Program-made: the position numbers and the translations under genes
The notes under the pieces: generated by a model
Seen by the model: the letters and a program-made list of their open reading frames with translations, nothing else
The model's database searches: none
Told to the model about the DNA's origin: nothing
Assembly (NCBI RefSeq): GCF_017377855.1
Contig: NZ_JAFREP010000022.1
Span: 62,001-126,000, forward strand
Reading direction: 5' to 3'
DNA: 64,000 nt
Source of the DNA: Acanthopleuribacter pedis
GTDB lineage: Bacteria; Acidobacteriota; Holophagae; Acanthopleuribacterales; Acanthopleuribacteraceae
Shown here: positions 9,269 to 17,758 of the stretch, in pieces
How the letters are laid out: each line of letters starts with the position of its first letter
Numbering within the stretch: the stretch's first letter is position 1

Positions 9269-9587
9269 AGTTAAAGCCTCCGCGCCCCCTTCGTTGCACA
9301 GAACATGCCAACCACAGCACACACCATAACCCTATATTTCCCTGGATTTAAGATCAAACACACCCTACCGTCACCATCCAAGCGTGGCCTTCCAACCACA
9401 ACCCCACACACCGGCTATGCCTTTTTTGACACAGATCACGTGTTTTTTTTGACACCCACCTGAATCCTTCCACGCCCTACCCCGATTTGCCTCGACCACG
9501 CCACTCCCCAAAAGGGTTTTCACACACCATGCCGCGCTGCTAGAGTGAGCACACACAACAACCTCACTAAGAAGGAAGGAACGCTTT
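9269..9587. other. Divergent intergenic region upstream of lpxC and the oxidoreductase
   Basis: About 320 bases between two divergent genes. The plus strand is C-rich with few G. It contains two direct copies of TTTTTTGACAC about 20 bases apart (near 9422 and 9443) flanking a CACGTG palindrome. No coding sequence is supported. Promoters for both genes must lie here. Confidence 0.5.
9517..9546 (+). promoter_or_regulatory. Possible sigma-70 type promoter for the oxidoreductase gene
   Basis: TTTTCA (9517) and TAGAGT (9541) are separated by 18 bases, each matching four of six consensus positions, about 40 bases upstream of the ATG at 9588. The match is weak and no other evidence was available. 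Confidence 0.28.
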
Positions 9588-10160
9588 ATGCTCGTTACCA
9601 ATATTCTTTCAAGCCATCACCCCAAGTCGCAAACCCGCGAACTGGTCTCCGTCTTTAATGAAGAACTGGCCGCTCAGGGCCACGAAAGCTTCACCTACGA
9701 CCTCTACGAGGACGGCTTCCAACCCATCATGCGCGGCGACGATTTCAACCAGTTCTCCGGCAAACCACTACCCGCCGACGTTTCGGCAATCCAGGCCCAA
9801 CTTCAAAAAAGCCAAGTCCTCACCCTTTTTTACCCCGTTTGGTGGAACGGCATGCCGGCCATCGTCAAAGGCTGGATTGACCGTGTTTTCTCCAAAAGTT
9901 TCGCCTACGACTACGGCGCCGACGGCACGCGCGGCTTGCTCACCTTCAAAAAGGTCATCATCGTCGCAACACTGGGCAACAAAAAGGAAGACGTCGACCC
10001 GCAACTGGAAGCCTCGATGCGTTTTATTAATGAGACGGGTATTTTCCGCTACAGCGGCGTGGCGGAAACGGAACAGCACTTTCTCTACAGCGCCTTCTCA
10101 GACGAAGAAAGCAAAGCGGCAACGCTCGAACGCGTACGCGACATGGCGCGCCGCTGCTAA
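9588..10160 (+). CDS. NAD(P)H-dependent oxidoreductase, flavodoxin-like fold (MdaB/NQO-type)
   Basis: 190-residue flavoprotein of the NAD(P)H quinone oxidoreductase family, expected to bind FMN or FAD and reduce quinones or similar acceptors by two electrons. It shows the flavodoxin-like fold signature: an N-terminal strand with ILSSHHPKSQTRELV as the phosphate-binding loop, the YPVWWNGMPAIVKGWIDRVF motif at about 83-102 that is diagnostic of the family, and KVIIVATLGNKKED near 125. Length and motif order agree with MdaB/KefF-like enzymes. An AAGAAGGAAGGA ribosome site precedes the ATG. It stands alone, divergent from lpxC. The physiological substrate cannot be told from sequence. Confidence 0.87.
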   Translation: MLVTNILSSHHPKSQTRELVSVFNEELAAQGHESFTYDLYEDGFQPIMRGDDFNQFSGKPLPADVSAIQAQLQKSQVLTLFYPVWWNGMPAIVKGWIDRVFSKSFAYDYGADGTRGLLTFKKVIIVATLGNKKEDVDPQLEASMRFINETGIFRYSGVAETEQHFLYSAFSDEESKAATLERVRDMARRC

Positions 10161-10435
10161 CCCACTTCGCTTAAACCAGGCAAATCGCAACCAAGGTCCT
10201 TGCGGTCACCGCGCTTACGCGGCACCATCCCATGGCGCCGGCGCAACCCAAAAGAACCCCGCCTTTGTCCTCACCAAGACAGCCTTTCCACGCAAGGACC
10301 GCGACTTCTCGCAAGCCGGCCCTAAGCGGTCCCACGGCGGCGCTCGCCACAAAAACAACGTGGACCGCAAGTACCAAACACGCTTTTCCAGGGCGAGTTG
10401 TCACCCTGGAATCGCGACCACCCAGGAGTTGCAAC

Positions 10436-10954
10436 ATGCCCCACCACGACACCCATTTCCGCCCGGCGGCAACAGCGGTTATTACCGTCAGCGACACCCG
10501 CACCGAGGCGACAGACACCTCCGGCAAATATTTGGCCGACACCCTGCGCCAAAAAGGTCACCAGGTCGTCCACACCACCCTGGTCAAAGATGAACCCACG
10601 CAAATCCGCGCGGCAGTCCAACAACGCCTCGACGCACGGGATTGCAGCTACATTCTGCTCACGGGCGGAACGGGGCTCACCCCTCGCGACGCAACCCCGG
10701 AAGCGGTAAGCCCGCTTTTCGACAAAGAAATCCCCGGCTTTGGCGAGCTCTTCCGCTTCCTGAGCTACAAGGACATCGGCACGGCAACCATCCAGAGTCG
10801 CGCCACCGCCGGTCTATGCGGCGAAACAGTCGTTTTTCTGCTGCCAGGCTCTACCGGCGCCTGCCGATTGGCGCTCGAGAAAATCATCCTGCCACAGATC
10901 GACAACACCACGCGCCCTTGCAATTTCCGAGGCACCATCCCGGACCCGTCCTAA
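10436..10954 (+). CDS. moaB: Molybdenum cofactor biosynthesis protein B
   Basis: 172-residue MoaB/MogA family protein that adenylylates molybdopterin before metal insertion; cytoplasmic trimer or hexamer. The motifs TAVITVSDTRTEATDTSGKY (about 12-31), LLTGGTGLTPRDATPEAV (about 78-95) and ETVVFLLPGST (about 131-141) are the conserved substrate-binding loops. The ATG at 10436 has a CAGGAG ribosome site; the open frame extends further upstream but without family similarity. No other moa genes are near, but the window carries one molybdenum hydroxylase (61555-63750) that would need the cofactor. Assignment to MoaB rather than MogA rests on length and is less sure. Confidence 0.9.
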   Translation: MPHHDTHFRPAATAVITVSDTRTEATDTSGKYLADTLRQKGHQVVHTTLVKDEPTQIRAAVQQRLDARDCSYILLTGGTGLTPRDATPEAVSPLFDKEIPGFGELFRFLSYKDIGTATIQSRATAGLCGETVVFLLPGSTGACRLALEKIILPQIDNTTRPCNFRGTIPDPS

Positions 10955-11070
10955 CCTCGAACCCTGACCGCGGCGATCAACTTGATTTTCACCGAACTTC
11001 CAGATACAGTGACACAAGCTTAACCACGTGAAGCGGCATTAACGCGACAGAAAAGAAGGTCCAACAAGAC

Positions 11071-11403
11071 ATGAATATCCAGGTAAACGACATTGACGAT
11101 ATTACCATCGTGACCATTGACGGCATGATCACCATTGGTTCGGATCACAAGCTGGCCAAAACCTTCAAAGAACAAATCGCCCGCGAACGTCACCGTATTG
11201 TGCTGGATATGACCCGCGTCAAATATATCGACAGCTTGGGTATCGGCCAAATCGCCGGCGGCTACACCGCACTGGATGAAGTTGACGGCCAATTAGTATT
11301 GGCGCGCACCAACGATAAGATCAAAGAGCTCCTGCGCTTGACCGGCCTACAGAACCACATCAAAACCTATGACACGGTCGAAGAAGCGATCCAAGCACTT
11401 TAG
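11071..11403 (+). CDS. STAS-domain protein (anti-sigma factor antagonist-like)
   Basis: 110-residue single STAS domain of the SpoIIAA/RsbV type. The phosphorylatable serine is S55 in the motif VKYIDSLGIGQIAGGY, next to the conserved aspartate. In this family a partner serine kinase controls the STAS protein, which in turn releases a sigma factor or other client. A GAAGG ribosome site lies upstream. No anti-sigma kinase or PP2C phosphatase gene is adjacent, so the partner must be elsewhere. In bacteria with large chemosensory sets such lone STAS proteins may also act in other switches; that is inference. Confidence 0.9.
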   Translation: MNIQVNDIDDITIVTIDGMITIGSDHKLAKTFKEQIARERHRIVLDMTRVKYIDSLGIGQIAGGYTALDEVDGQLVLARTNDKIKELLRLTGLQNHIKTYDTVEEAIQAL

Positions 11404-11456
11404 CCTCGCATTGTCTTACGACCCTTGCTTTAGCACCGAAAAATACTAGGTGATGT

Positions 11457-12113
11457 GTGAACAAGTCCTCCGCCGAACCGCTATGGCGGCCCTATCCCGA
11501 GTCCTTTGATCCGGTCGCGGCCAACGAAATTCGCTTGGCCGTGACACTCCCCGACCAACACCATGTCGTCATGGGCGCCTCAGGCAAAGCAGAACGCGAG
11601 GTTTACGCGGACAGGCTTGCCGAATACAGTATCCCCCTCTACAAACGCAAGGGCGGCGGCGGCACCGTGCTCCTCGGCCCGGAAACCATCATTATCACCG
11701 TCCACGCCCACGCGGTTCACCCATTCCACAACCTGGCCTACTTTTCGGCCGTCAACCGGGCGCTCATTACCGTATTTCGCACCTGGCGCAAACTTGACTA
11801 CGGCGAACGCGGCATTTCCGATATCGCCGTCGGCCCCAAGAAGATCCTGGGCTCTTCGATTTATCGCCGCCGCGACCTTCTCCTCTACCAAGCGTCCCTG
11901 TTGGTCCATCTCAACATCGATCTGGTCGAAAAAACACTGCGCCATCCCCCCAAGGAACCCGACTACCGCGCGGGCCGCGACCATCGCGATTTCATGACAT
12001 GCCTCGCCGACCTGGGCATCCCGCGGCCAAAAGCCCAACTGGCCGACGATTTACGCGAGCAACTGCCACCCCTTCTCCAGCAGGAAATCGGCAACGTCAA
12101 CGGCAACCCCTAG
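11457..12113 (+). CDS. Lipoate-protein ligase / octanoyltransferase family protein
   Basis: 218-residue member of the BPL/LplA/LipB fold, expected to attach lipoyl, octanoyl or biotinyl groups to a lysine of a carrier domain. The core motifs are KRKGGGGTVLLGP (about 63-75), which corresponds to the RRxxGGG lipoyl-binding loop, and KKILGSSIYRRRDLLLYQASLLV (about 127-149), which carries the lysine and the substrate pocket. It is shorter than LplA (about 340 aa) because it lacks the C-terminal accessory domain. The start is a GTG at 11457. Which acyl group it transfers, and whether it is LipM-like, cannot be decided here. Confidence 0.75.
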   Translation: MNKSSAEPLWRPYPESFDPVAANEIRLAVTLPDQHHVVMGASGKAEREVYADRLAEYSIPLYKRKGGGGTVLLGPETIIITVHAHAVHPFHNLAYFSAVNRALITVFRTWRKLDYGERGISDIAVGPKKILGSSIYRRRDLLLYQASLLVHLNIDLVEKTLRHPPKEPDYRAGRDHRDFMTCLADLGIPRPKAQLADDLREQLPPLLQQEIGNVNGNP

Positions 12114-12237
12114 CCCGTCTCCAACAACGCCCTCGTTTTTTTGGCTGAAATGAGAACCCAAGCGAAGTTCAATGTAGCCCGGTCCCAAGGGATTGGGTAT
12201 GATTTGAAGGTTTCAAATTCGGGAGTTGGAGGATGAT

Positions 12238-12558
12238 ATGACTCACGTCGTTACAAGCAATTGCTTGAACTGTAAATTTACCGACTGCGTACTGGTCTGT
12301 CCCGTTGACTGTTTTTACGAAACGGAGACGCAACTGGTCATCGACCCAGACGAGTGCATCGATTGCTCCGCCTGTGTCGCGGAATGCCCGGTCGAAGCGA
12401 TCTTCGCCGAGGACGAGCTTCCTGAGAGTGAGGAGGCCACCCTGGAGCAAAATGCGGCCCTGGCCATCGAGCTTAAAGACTCCGGCCAGGAACCCATTAC
12501 GGATCAAAAAGATCCCTTGCCGACTGCCGAAGCACGCAAAGCCGAACTCGGCTTCTAG
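12238..12558 (+). CDS. fdxA: 7Fe ferredoxin (FdxA / Azotobacter FdI type)
   Basis: 106-residue soluble electron carrier. Nine cysteines are placed as in Azotobacter vinelandii ferredoxin I: C9, C12, C17, C21, C25 in the first half and C40, C43, C46, C50 in the second (DECIDCSACVAECPVEAIF), enough for one [3Fe-4S] and one [4Fe-4S] cluster. The acidic C-terminal tail is usual for this type. The ATG at 12238 has GGAGG five bases upstream and is preferred over one four codons earlier. An inverted repeat (12562-12588) and then a strong terminator (12679-12713) follow, so it is probably a single-gene unit at its 3' end. Confidence 0.94.
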   Translation: MTHVVTSNCLNCKFTDCVLVCPVDCFYETETQLVIDPDECIDCSACVAECPVEAIFAEDELPESEEATLEQNAALAIELKDSGQEPITDQKDPLPTAEARKAELGF

Positions 12559-12678
12559 CGCGCATCCTGCCCCCCCACCCCAGGATGCAACCGCCCGCGT
12601 TCACCAGGATCCCCCACACCTCGAACCGGGCGGCTCGTTACGCTTCAAACCCCCATGCAGTCCGACCAAACCACGTCG

Positions 12679-12713
12679 CCGCTTTGACCTCGTCAAAGCG
12701 GTGTTTTTCGTTT
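12679..12713 (+). terminator. Intrinsic terminator downstream of the ferredoxin gene
   Basis: A perfect 10-bp stem (CCGCTTTGAC / GTCAAAGCGG) with a 3-base loop is followed by TGTTTTTCGTTT on the plus strand. It lies 120 bases after the ferredoxin stop, after a smaller hairpin GCATCCTG/CAGGATGC at 12562-12588. Confidence 0.78.
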
Positions 12714-12736
12714 ACACCTACAGTTCTGACCAAAAC

Positions 12737-12756
12737 ACATTCCCGCGGCGGAATGT
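12737..12756 (-). terminator. Possible terminator for the HD-GYP gene
   Basis: Inverted repeat ACATTCC/GGAATGT with a 6-base loop, extended by CCAAA/TTTGG with a small bulge. Read on the minus strand it is followed by GTTTTGG. It sits between the converging ferredoxin and HD-GYP genes. Confidence 0.4.
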
Positions 12757-12799
12757 TTGGCAGAACCCCCGAGCCGGCCACTTGCCCGAACGTTTGAAT

Positions 12800-13741
12800 T
12801 CAGGAACGCGGTAAAGCCATCAAATCAGGACGCAAGGTTCGCCAAGGCTCCGGCAAGGCCACCTGGCGCCACGCCGGCGCCTCCTCGCGCACCCGCGCAG
12901 CGGGCACGGCCACCACACGCGCCGCGGCCACGGGATCACCCTCTTCACCCGTCAACACCAGCACATGGCATGTTTGCGCTTCAAGAGCGGGCAAAACGGC
13001 GCCCAACCGCCCGTCAACAAGAGAAACAAAAGTCCCCGGCGGAAAGACACCGACAAATCGCTGAAAATTCTTAAACAAACCCGCGTTGAATTTGTAACCC
13101 GCCCAACGCGCCATGAGCCGCAACGCCTGATGAGGCGTATAGCGGGTTCGAAAACGCCGGTCCGTGGTTAGCCCCTCATAACAATCGACAATGCGCAAGA
13201 CCTGCGACAGGACATGGGGATCGCGAATCCCATCGGGATAACCGCGTCCGTCGGGCTGTTCATGATGCTGTTCAATCCAGAGCCGGATATCGGGATCGGC
13301 CAACGGATGACCTTCGGGAAAACTGTGCGCGTCGGGTAGGCGGGCATGCTGCTGCATTTGGCGGTATTCCGTCTTTTGAAAAAAGCCGAATACATGCAGC
13401 AACGCGGGCTGAGACCAATGGCCGATATCGTGGACAAGCGCCGCCAACGCGTGCTTGTCGCGCTTATCACCCAAGCGGTGTCCCCAGCTCATCCAAGCCC
13501 GCGCGATGAGCATCACATTGATGCCGTGGCGCGGTGTGAAGGCATGGGGATGTTTGATGCGGCTCATCAACAAGCCGCGGTAGGGATCCTCGTCGACCCA
13601 GTCACAAACAAAACGAAAAGCCGGCGATGTCAAAAGACAACCCGGCTCTTGGGTACGACGGTAAACCGCGAGCAGATCTTGCTCGAGGGCAAGCAATCGG
13701 CGGTTTATTTCGTCACAATTTTCTGGTGCGCGCCAAGACAT
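12800..13741 (-). CDS. HD-GYP domain protein (putative cyclic-di-GMP phosphodiesterase)
   Basis: 313 residues. The HD-GYP signature is present: the HD pair in LVHDIGHWSQP, and HHEQPDGRGYPDGI about 80 residues later, followed by IVDCYEGLTTDRRFR and the C-terminal GVFPPGTFVSLVDGRLGAVL usual for the family. Such enzymes hydrolyse cyclic-di-GMP to lower its level. The common HDIGK is here HDIGH, a variant at the residue after the metal-binding motif, so activity should be tested. There is no receiver or sensor domain. The ATG at 13741 lies 7 bases after the small membrane gene, whose last codons contain its AAGGAG ribosome site, so the two are probably coupled. Confidence 0.88.
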   Translation of the reverse strand: MSWRAPENCDEINRRLLALEQDLLAVYRRTQEPGCLLTSPAFRFVCDWVDEDPYRGLLMSRIKHPHAFTPRHGINVMLIARAWMSWGHRLGDKRDKHALAALVHDIGHWSQPALLHVFGFFQKTEYRQMQQHARLPDAHSFPEGHPLADPDIRLWIEQHHEQPDGRGYPDGIRDPHVLSQVLRIVDCYEGLTTDRRFRTRYTPHQALRLMARWAGYKFNAGLFKNFQRFVGVFPPGTFVSLVDGRLGAVLPALEAQTCHVLVLTGEEGDPVAAARVVAVPAARVREEAPAWRQVALPEPWRTLRPDLMALPRS

Positions 13742-13748
13742 TGAGCGG

Positions 13749-13943
13749 TTAGGCTCCTTCGCGTTCCTTGTCGAGCGCATGGGCACCGATGCCCATTTTG
13801 GCAGCCACACCAACCACGGTGGCACAGGCGCCCGGGCTGGACATGAGGCATATCACGACAAACAAGCCCAACACGTGAAGCCAGGTGCTCAGGTTCAGCG
13901 AAAACACAATTTCGTAGAGCGCCGTAAAAATCAGATTGATCAT
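13749..13943 (-). CDS. Small hydrophobic membrane protein
   Basis: 64 residues starting at the ATG at 13943, which has a CGAGGAAG ribosome site. A membrane segment covers about residues 22-45 (LHVLGLFVVICLMSSPGACATVVGV), with an amphipathic N-terminus and a charged tail (DKEREGA). The family is not recognised. It is 7 bases upstream of the HD-GYP gene and carries that gene's ribosome site, which suggests a two-gene unit. A longer in-frame reading to 14030 has no ribosome site and is rejected. Confidence 0.6.
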   Translation of the reverse strand: MINLIFTALYEIVFSLNLSTWLHVLGLFVVICLMSSPGACATVVGVAAKMGIGAHALDKEREGA

Positions 13944-14296
13944 CGGTTCTTCCTCGTTTCCAAGTAAGTGGGTCTCGATTTGGGTCAAACCGGCCCATGG
14001 TGCGGGAAAGCGGCATGGGTGGTTCATCACACCAAGCCTCGCAAGCTGGGATTATACCTAAAAAGCCCGAAACCTGCTGCAAAGAACGCACAACAAGCAT
14101 GATCGTCCACGACAAATCGGCAAATCGAATGTGACGCCGCGGCATCAGCGAGGAAACAGCGCTTAGCAGAAGGGTTCAACCAGGGTCATACTGCAACAAA
14201 CCACGGAATAACCCAAGAAACGCGATAAGCGCGAGGAGTTTAAGCCAAGGAAGGCGGTGAGGCGGCCACAGCGCGCCGTCCCCCGCCGCGGCAAAC
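13944..14296. other. Non-coding stretch between the small membrane gene and nfu
   Basis: 353 bases. No convincing reading frame. It should hold the promoter of the small membrane protein and HD-GYP unit and the 3' end of the nfu transcript, but no clear hexamers or terminator were found. Confidence 0.4.
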
Positions 14297-14854
14297 CTAA
14301 GAAATGGCGACAACCTCTTTTAAACCGGGCAGCACAGCACGCAGCTTTTCTTCAATACCGGCTTTCAGGGTCACGGTTGAACTGGGACAACCACTACAGC
14401 TTCCCTGCATAAAGACCTGAACGACACCGTCGCTGTAACCGGCAAAAGAAATGGCGCCACCGTCGGCGGCGACATAGGGCTGAATTTCATCAAGCACGGC
14501 GCGGATCTTCGCCACGTCCTCGGACTGGTCGCCATTCTCCGCGGAAGCGGCGGGCTTGAAATATTCGGTTGCGCCGGTTTGGATAAAACCACGAATGGTT
14601 TTTCCGATTTCCCGTGCAAACTGCTGCCAGGGCTGCTCACCCTCTTTGGTCACCGTAATGAAGTTTTGGTAAGCAAACAGGGAGGCCACGCCGCCCAGGT
14701 CAAACAGGGCGGTCGCCAACGGGGAGCCCTCGGCATCGCCGGCGCCCTGGTAAGACACGGGGTCACCGTCCACCAACTGGCGGTCAACAATAAACTTCAT
14801 GCACTCGGGATTCGGCGTGGGGTTGGCCGTAATGTAAACGGTCTCTTCAGACAT
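14297..14854 (-). CDS. nfu: Nfu-type iron-sulfur cluster scaffold/carrier
   Basis: 185 residues with two domains: an N-terminal Nfu_N region (TANPTPNPECMKFIVDR, residues about 7-23, then FDLGGVASLFAYQNFITVTK) and a C-terminal NifU-like domain with the cluster-binding CxxC in MQGSCSGCPSSTVTLKAGIE (about 148-167). Proteins of this shape carry [4Fe-4S] clusters to target enzymes in the cytoplasm. The ATG at 14854 has an AAGAGGT ribosome site; the frame extends 22 codons upstream without similarity. It is alone on the minus strand with pyrD upstream. Confidence in the family is high; the clients are not known. Confidence 0.93.
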   Translation of the reverse strand: MSEETVYITANPTPNPECMKFIVDRQLVDGDPVSYQGAGDAEGSPLATALFDLGGVASLFAYQNFITVTKEGEQPWQQFAREIGKTIRGFIQTGATEYFKPAASAENGDQSEDVAKIRAVLDEIQPYVAADGGAISFAGYSDGVVQVFMQGSCSGCPSSTVTLKAGIEEKLRAVLPGLKEVVAIS

Positions 14855-14981
14855 GGTGTACCTCTTTCGTAAAACAAAGCCGGCTTGCGCGAAAGGATGG
14901 CGAGCATCCCCAACGGCCAACGCGGGCCCTGAGCAATCAGGACCATTCTAGGCCTATTTAAACCACGCGACAATCAAAAAC

Positions 14982-16112
14982 TCAGGTCACGTCGACGCCG
15001 ATCGCCTCGGAGAAGCGCGTAAAACCGTCGCGCGCCATCAAGCCGTACAACTCGTTTAGCAGTTGGACAACCGTTCCCGGACCACCGTAGACCAACCCGG
15101 TATAAATCTGGATCGTGGCGGCACCGGCCCGTACTTTTTGATAGGCGTCCATTCCGTCAAAAATCCCACCAACACCGACCAAGGCAACGTCTTCCGGCAG
15201 GAGACGTCGCAAAAATTGCAGGACGTCGGTAGCACGTTGTCGTACCGGCCGGCCGGAGAGCCCGCCGGCACCGATTTTTTCGACTTTTACGGAGCCGGTC
15301 GCCAAACCATCTCGATCAATGGTCGTGTTGGTTGCGATCACACCGTCGACCCGGGTCTCGTGAACCACCGCCACAATGTCTTCGAGCTGTGCATCATTTA
15401 AATCAGGCGCAATTTTAAGAAACAGCGGCAACTTCGGATCTTGATTTTCAGCAGAAAGGGCGTTCAATAGCGCCTGAAGCGGCGCTCGTTCCTGTAATTG
15501 CCGCAGGTTGGGGGTATTGGGGCTGCTCACATTCACGACAAAATAATCGACATAAGGCTTGAGCTTACGGAAACTAAATAAGTAATCGTCAACCGCTTCT
15601 TCCAAAGGGGTCACTTTAGACTTGCCGATATTACCGCCTAACGGCAAGGTTCCGGGGGGACCTGCCAACCGCGCGGCCACCTTCTCCGCCCCATGATTGT
15701 TAAAACCCATGCGGTTAATTAAAGCCCGGTCCTTGGGCAAGCGGAACAACCGAGGCTTGGGATTGCCGGCTTGCTCTTTGGCGGTAACGGTCCCAATTTC
15801 CACAAATCCAAATCCGAGCCGGTCCAAATGGCGAAACATAAGGGCGTTTTTATCAAAGCCGGCAGCTAGGCCGACAGGATTGCGCAGCGGAATCCCCGCG
15901 AGATCGGCGTCAAAAAAATCGCCGGGAAAGCGAACGGCGGGAACCTGAAGGCCGACAAGGGGCGAACATAAAGGAGAGGTAATGACTTTTTCAGCCATGT
16001 GGTGCGCTTGCTCAGGATCAAACTGAAAAAGCAGCGGTTTGATAAGGGTGTCGTAAAGCAAAAAGGTGCTCCGCAAAAGGTGGTGCAGAAGAGGGACCCA
16101 CCAAAATTTCAC
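14982..16112 (-). CDS. pyrD: Dihydroorotate dehydrogenase (quinone), class 2
   Basis: Flavoenzyme that oxidises dihydroorotate to orotate in pyrimidine synthesis and passes electrons to membrane quinone. 376 residues; an N-terminal hydrophobic helix (LLHHLLRSTFLLYDTLIKPLLFQ) provides the membrane-associated quinone tunnel of class 2 enzymes. Conserved segments include NPVGLAAGFDKNA, FVEIGTVTAKEQAGNPKPR, INRMGFNNHGA and NVSSPNTPNLRQLQ, where the catalytic base is the serine characteristic of class 2. IGVGGI-like VGVGGIFDGMDAYQK binds FMN phosphate. The first 10-12 residues are longer than in E. coli and the start could lie slightly downstream. Confidence 0.96.
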   Translation of the reverse strand: MKFWWVPLLHHLLRSTFLLYDTLIKPLLFQFDPEQAHHMAEKVITSPLCSPLVGLQVPAVRFPGDFFDADLAGIPLRNPVGLAAGFDKNALMFRHLDRLGFGFVEIGTVTAKEQAGNPKPRLFRLPKDRALINRMGFNNHGAEKVAARLAGPPGTLPLGGNIGKSKVTPLEEAVDDYLFSFRKLKPYVDYFVVNVSSPNTPNLRQLQERAPLQALLNALSAENQDPKLPLFLKIAPDLNDAQLEDIVAVVHETRVDGVIATNTTIDRDGLATGSVKVEKIGAGGLSGRPVRQRATDVLQFLRRLLPEDVALVGVGGIFDGMDAYQKVRAGAATIQIYTGLVYGGPGTVVQLLNELYGLMARDGFTRFSEAIGVDVT

Positions 16113-16276
16113 CAGCGGTGACGCTGCAAAGGTAACACATTCACGGACCCATGGTCAGCGGTACAAACGGAGCAAGCAGCGATTTGGGAATCCCTGAAGC
16201 CGGTGGGCCCAGGGACTCCTTGTTACGACTTAGAAAAATCACGAGACAAACACAAAAGGAACGGTAAGGAACCTGA

Positions 16277-16756
16277 TTATTTTTTGGATTTAGCCAATGT
16301 GTAGGTGGTATCACGACGTTCGCCACGACGCGCTACCGTTTTCTCATCCAACAATTCACGAATGCGAATGTTCCAGGTAGAACTAGAAATGCCGGTTTGA
16401 CGAATTATTTGATTCTTTTTAAGCGGGCCTTCCGCATTGGCCAAGCACTTAACGATACGCTCTTTCGATTCATCCGCGGACATACGCGTGCCACCCGCGC
16501 CCTTACCTTTCTTAAACTGAAAGGCAATGCTGTTAGCACCACGAACCTGGCGAATAGAGACATCAACGCCTTCTTTTTCAGCCACGTATAAGAAAGCCTT
16601 CTTAACCTGGCTTGCCTTCTCGCTCGCATCCAAGTCAAAGAAAACGTTATTATCATCGGCAGCCATTTGAGCTTCTCGTAGGGTGGAGAGATAATGGTCA
16701 TACTCTCCTTGCTTCAAAAAACTCTTGTATTTTGGTTCTTTTCGTAAGGTACCCAA
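16277..16756 (-). CDS. Putative DNA-binding protein with C-terminal winged helix
   Basis: 159 residues, not recognised as a named family. The C-terminal half reads like a winged helix: ESKERIVKCLANAEG (helix 1), LKKNQIIRQTGIS (helix 2), STWNIRIRELLDEKTVARRG (recognition helix and wing), and RRDTTYTLAKSKK (second wing strand). The N-terminal half (DHYLSTLREAQMAADDNNVFFDLDASEKASQVKKAFLYVAEKEG) is helical, and the middle is basic (QFKKGKGAGGTRM). A transcription regulator is the likely role, by inference from this layout. It is preceded on its own strand by about 1 kb of non-coding DNA with extreme strand asymmetry, which may include its control region. Confidence 0.65.
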   Translation of the reverse strand: MGTLRKEPKYKSFLKQGEYDHYLSTLREAQMAADDNNVFFDLDASEKASQVKKAFLYVAEKEGVDVSIRQVRGANSIAFQFKKGKGAGGTRMSADESKERIVKCLANAEGPLKKNQIIRQTGISSSTWNIRIRELLDEKTVARRGERRDTTYTLAKSKK

Positions 16757-17758
16757 TGATCACTCCTTAAATTTATGATGCAACAGCTCAAATCTTAGAT
16801 CATTAAGAAATAAAATGTCAACACGACAGGTTTAATAATCCCGCCCATGGGACACAAACGGCAGCACTAAAAGCAAACCGCCACTCGCCGCAAAGAAACC
16901 GCGACCTCTAGGGGCGCTTGAAACACCACCAAACAAACAAGGCGCTTCAGAACATCCAGCACCAACACAACGATATTTCATGGTAACCCATCGCCAAGCA
17001 ATACCTCAAACGCCCAGCCCAAGACACACCCCAATAGGGCTATGTCTCATCTAAGCTACCATCTTCCCCGAGTGTTCTCCCCGCTCAAAATGCTCACTAT
17101 CATTTCTAAAAAGGTGGCTGAACGCGTCAATTCTCACGACATCACAAATGCGACCTATACCATCAAAACCAGCTGTTTCCTTTCAGCATCCCGCGGCAGG
17201 GACAACGCGCTTCGCTCACGCCATGAGACGCCATGTCAAGCCGCCTTGCCGTATTCCGCCTCAACCCGCCAATCATCAGAGCGTTACAACGACAACGCAC
17301 CAACTTCCACCCGGCCCAAAACCGCGGCAACAATGCCACCTCGACCAAAAAAACCCCGGCGCGGGCCCGCCTCACAAGCAAAATACCTTTGTCCAACGCC
17401 GAAACAACCATAATCCTCTTAATCCCCGGTATTTCGAGGAGGCGCCGTCAAAACCCAAGACTCAAATACTCAGGCACCAACTTTTTCCTACCGCTAAGAA
17501 CACCCCAGCCGTTTCATTTTCACAAAACACCACCCATAAAAAGCCACTAATTACTTTCACAACACAATAATTCTTTCTCATTCATCCAAATATCCACCCA
17601 ACTCAAACCCTAACTAGCGCATCTCCCTCTGCACTTTTCAAAATCCATCAAATCAGTCCATACCCTTGACCACCATACACACTTTAACCATTGTCCCACC
17701 CATTCTCGCGCGGGGAAACCAGCCCACAAATAACAGGCCGACTACCGACAACACATCC
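16757..17758. other. 1-kb non-coding stretch with strong strand asymmetry
   Basis: No reading frame here has protein-like composition; apparent frames are rich in Pro, Thr, Asn and Lys from C- and A-rich DNA. By hand count, 17521-17700 contains 7 G against 66 C on the plus strand. Transcribed on the minus strand, as for both neighbours, it would give a G/U-rich RNA with many GGG runs. It could be a long leader of the winged-helix gene or a 3' region of the gene at 17759; neither is proven. Confidence 0.55.

Noticed and set aside
17042..17570. Overlapping plus-strand frames of 105-140 codons
   Set aside because: Low G content removes stop codons poorly on this strand and produces Pro/Thr/Asn-rich readings; no start signals.
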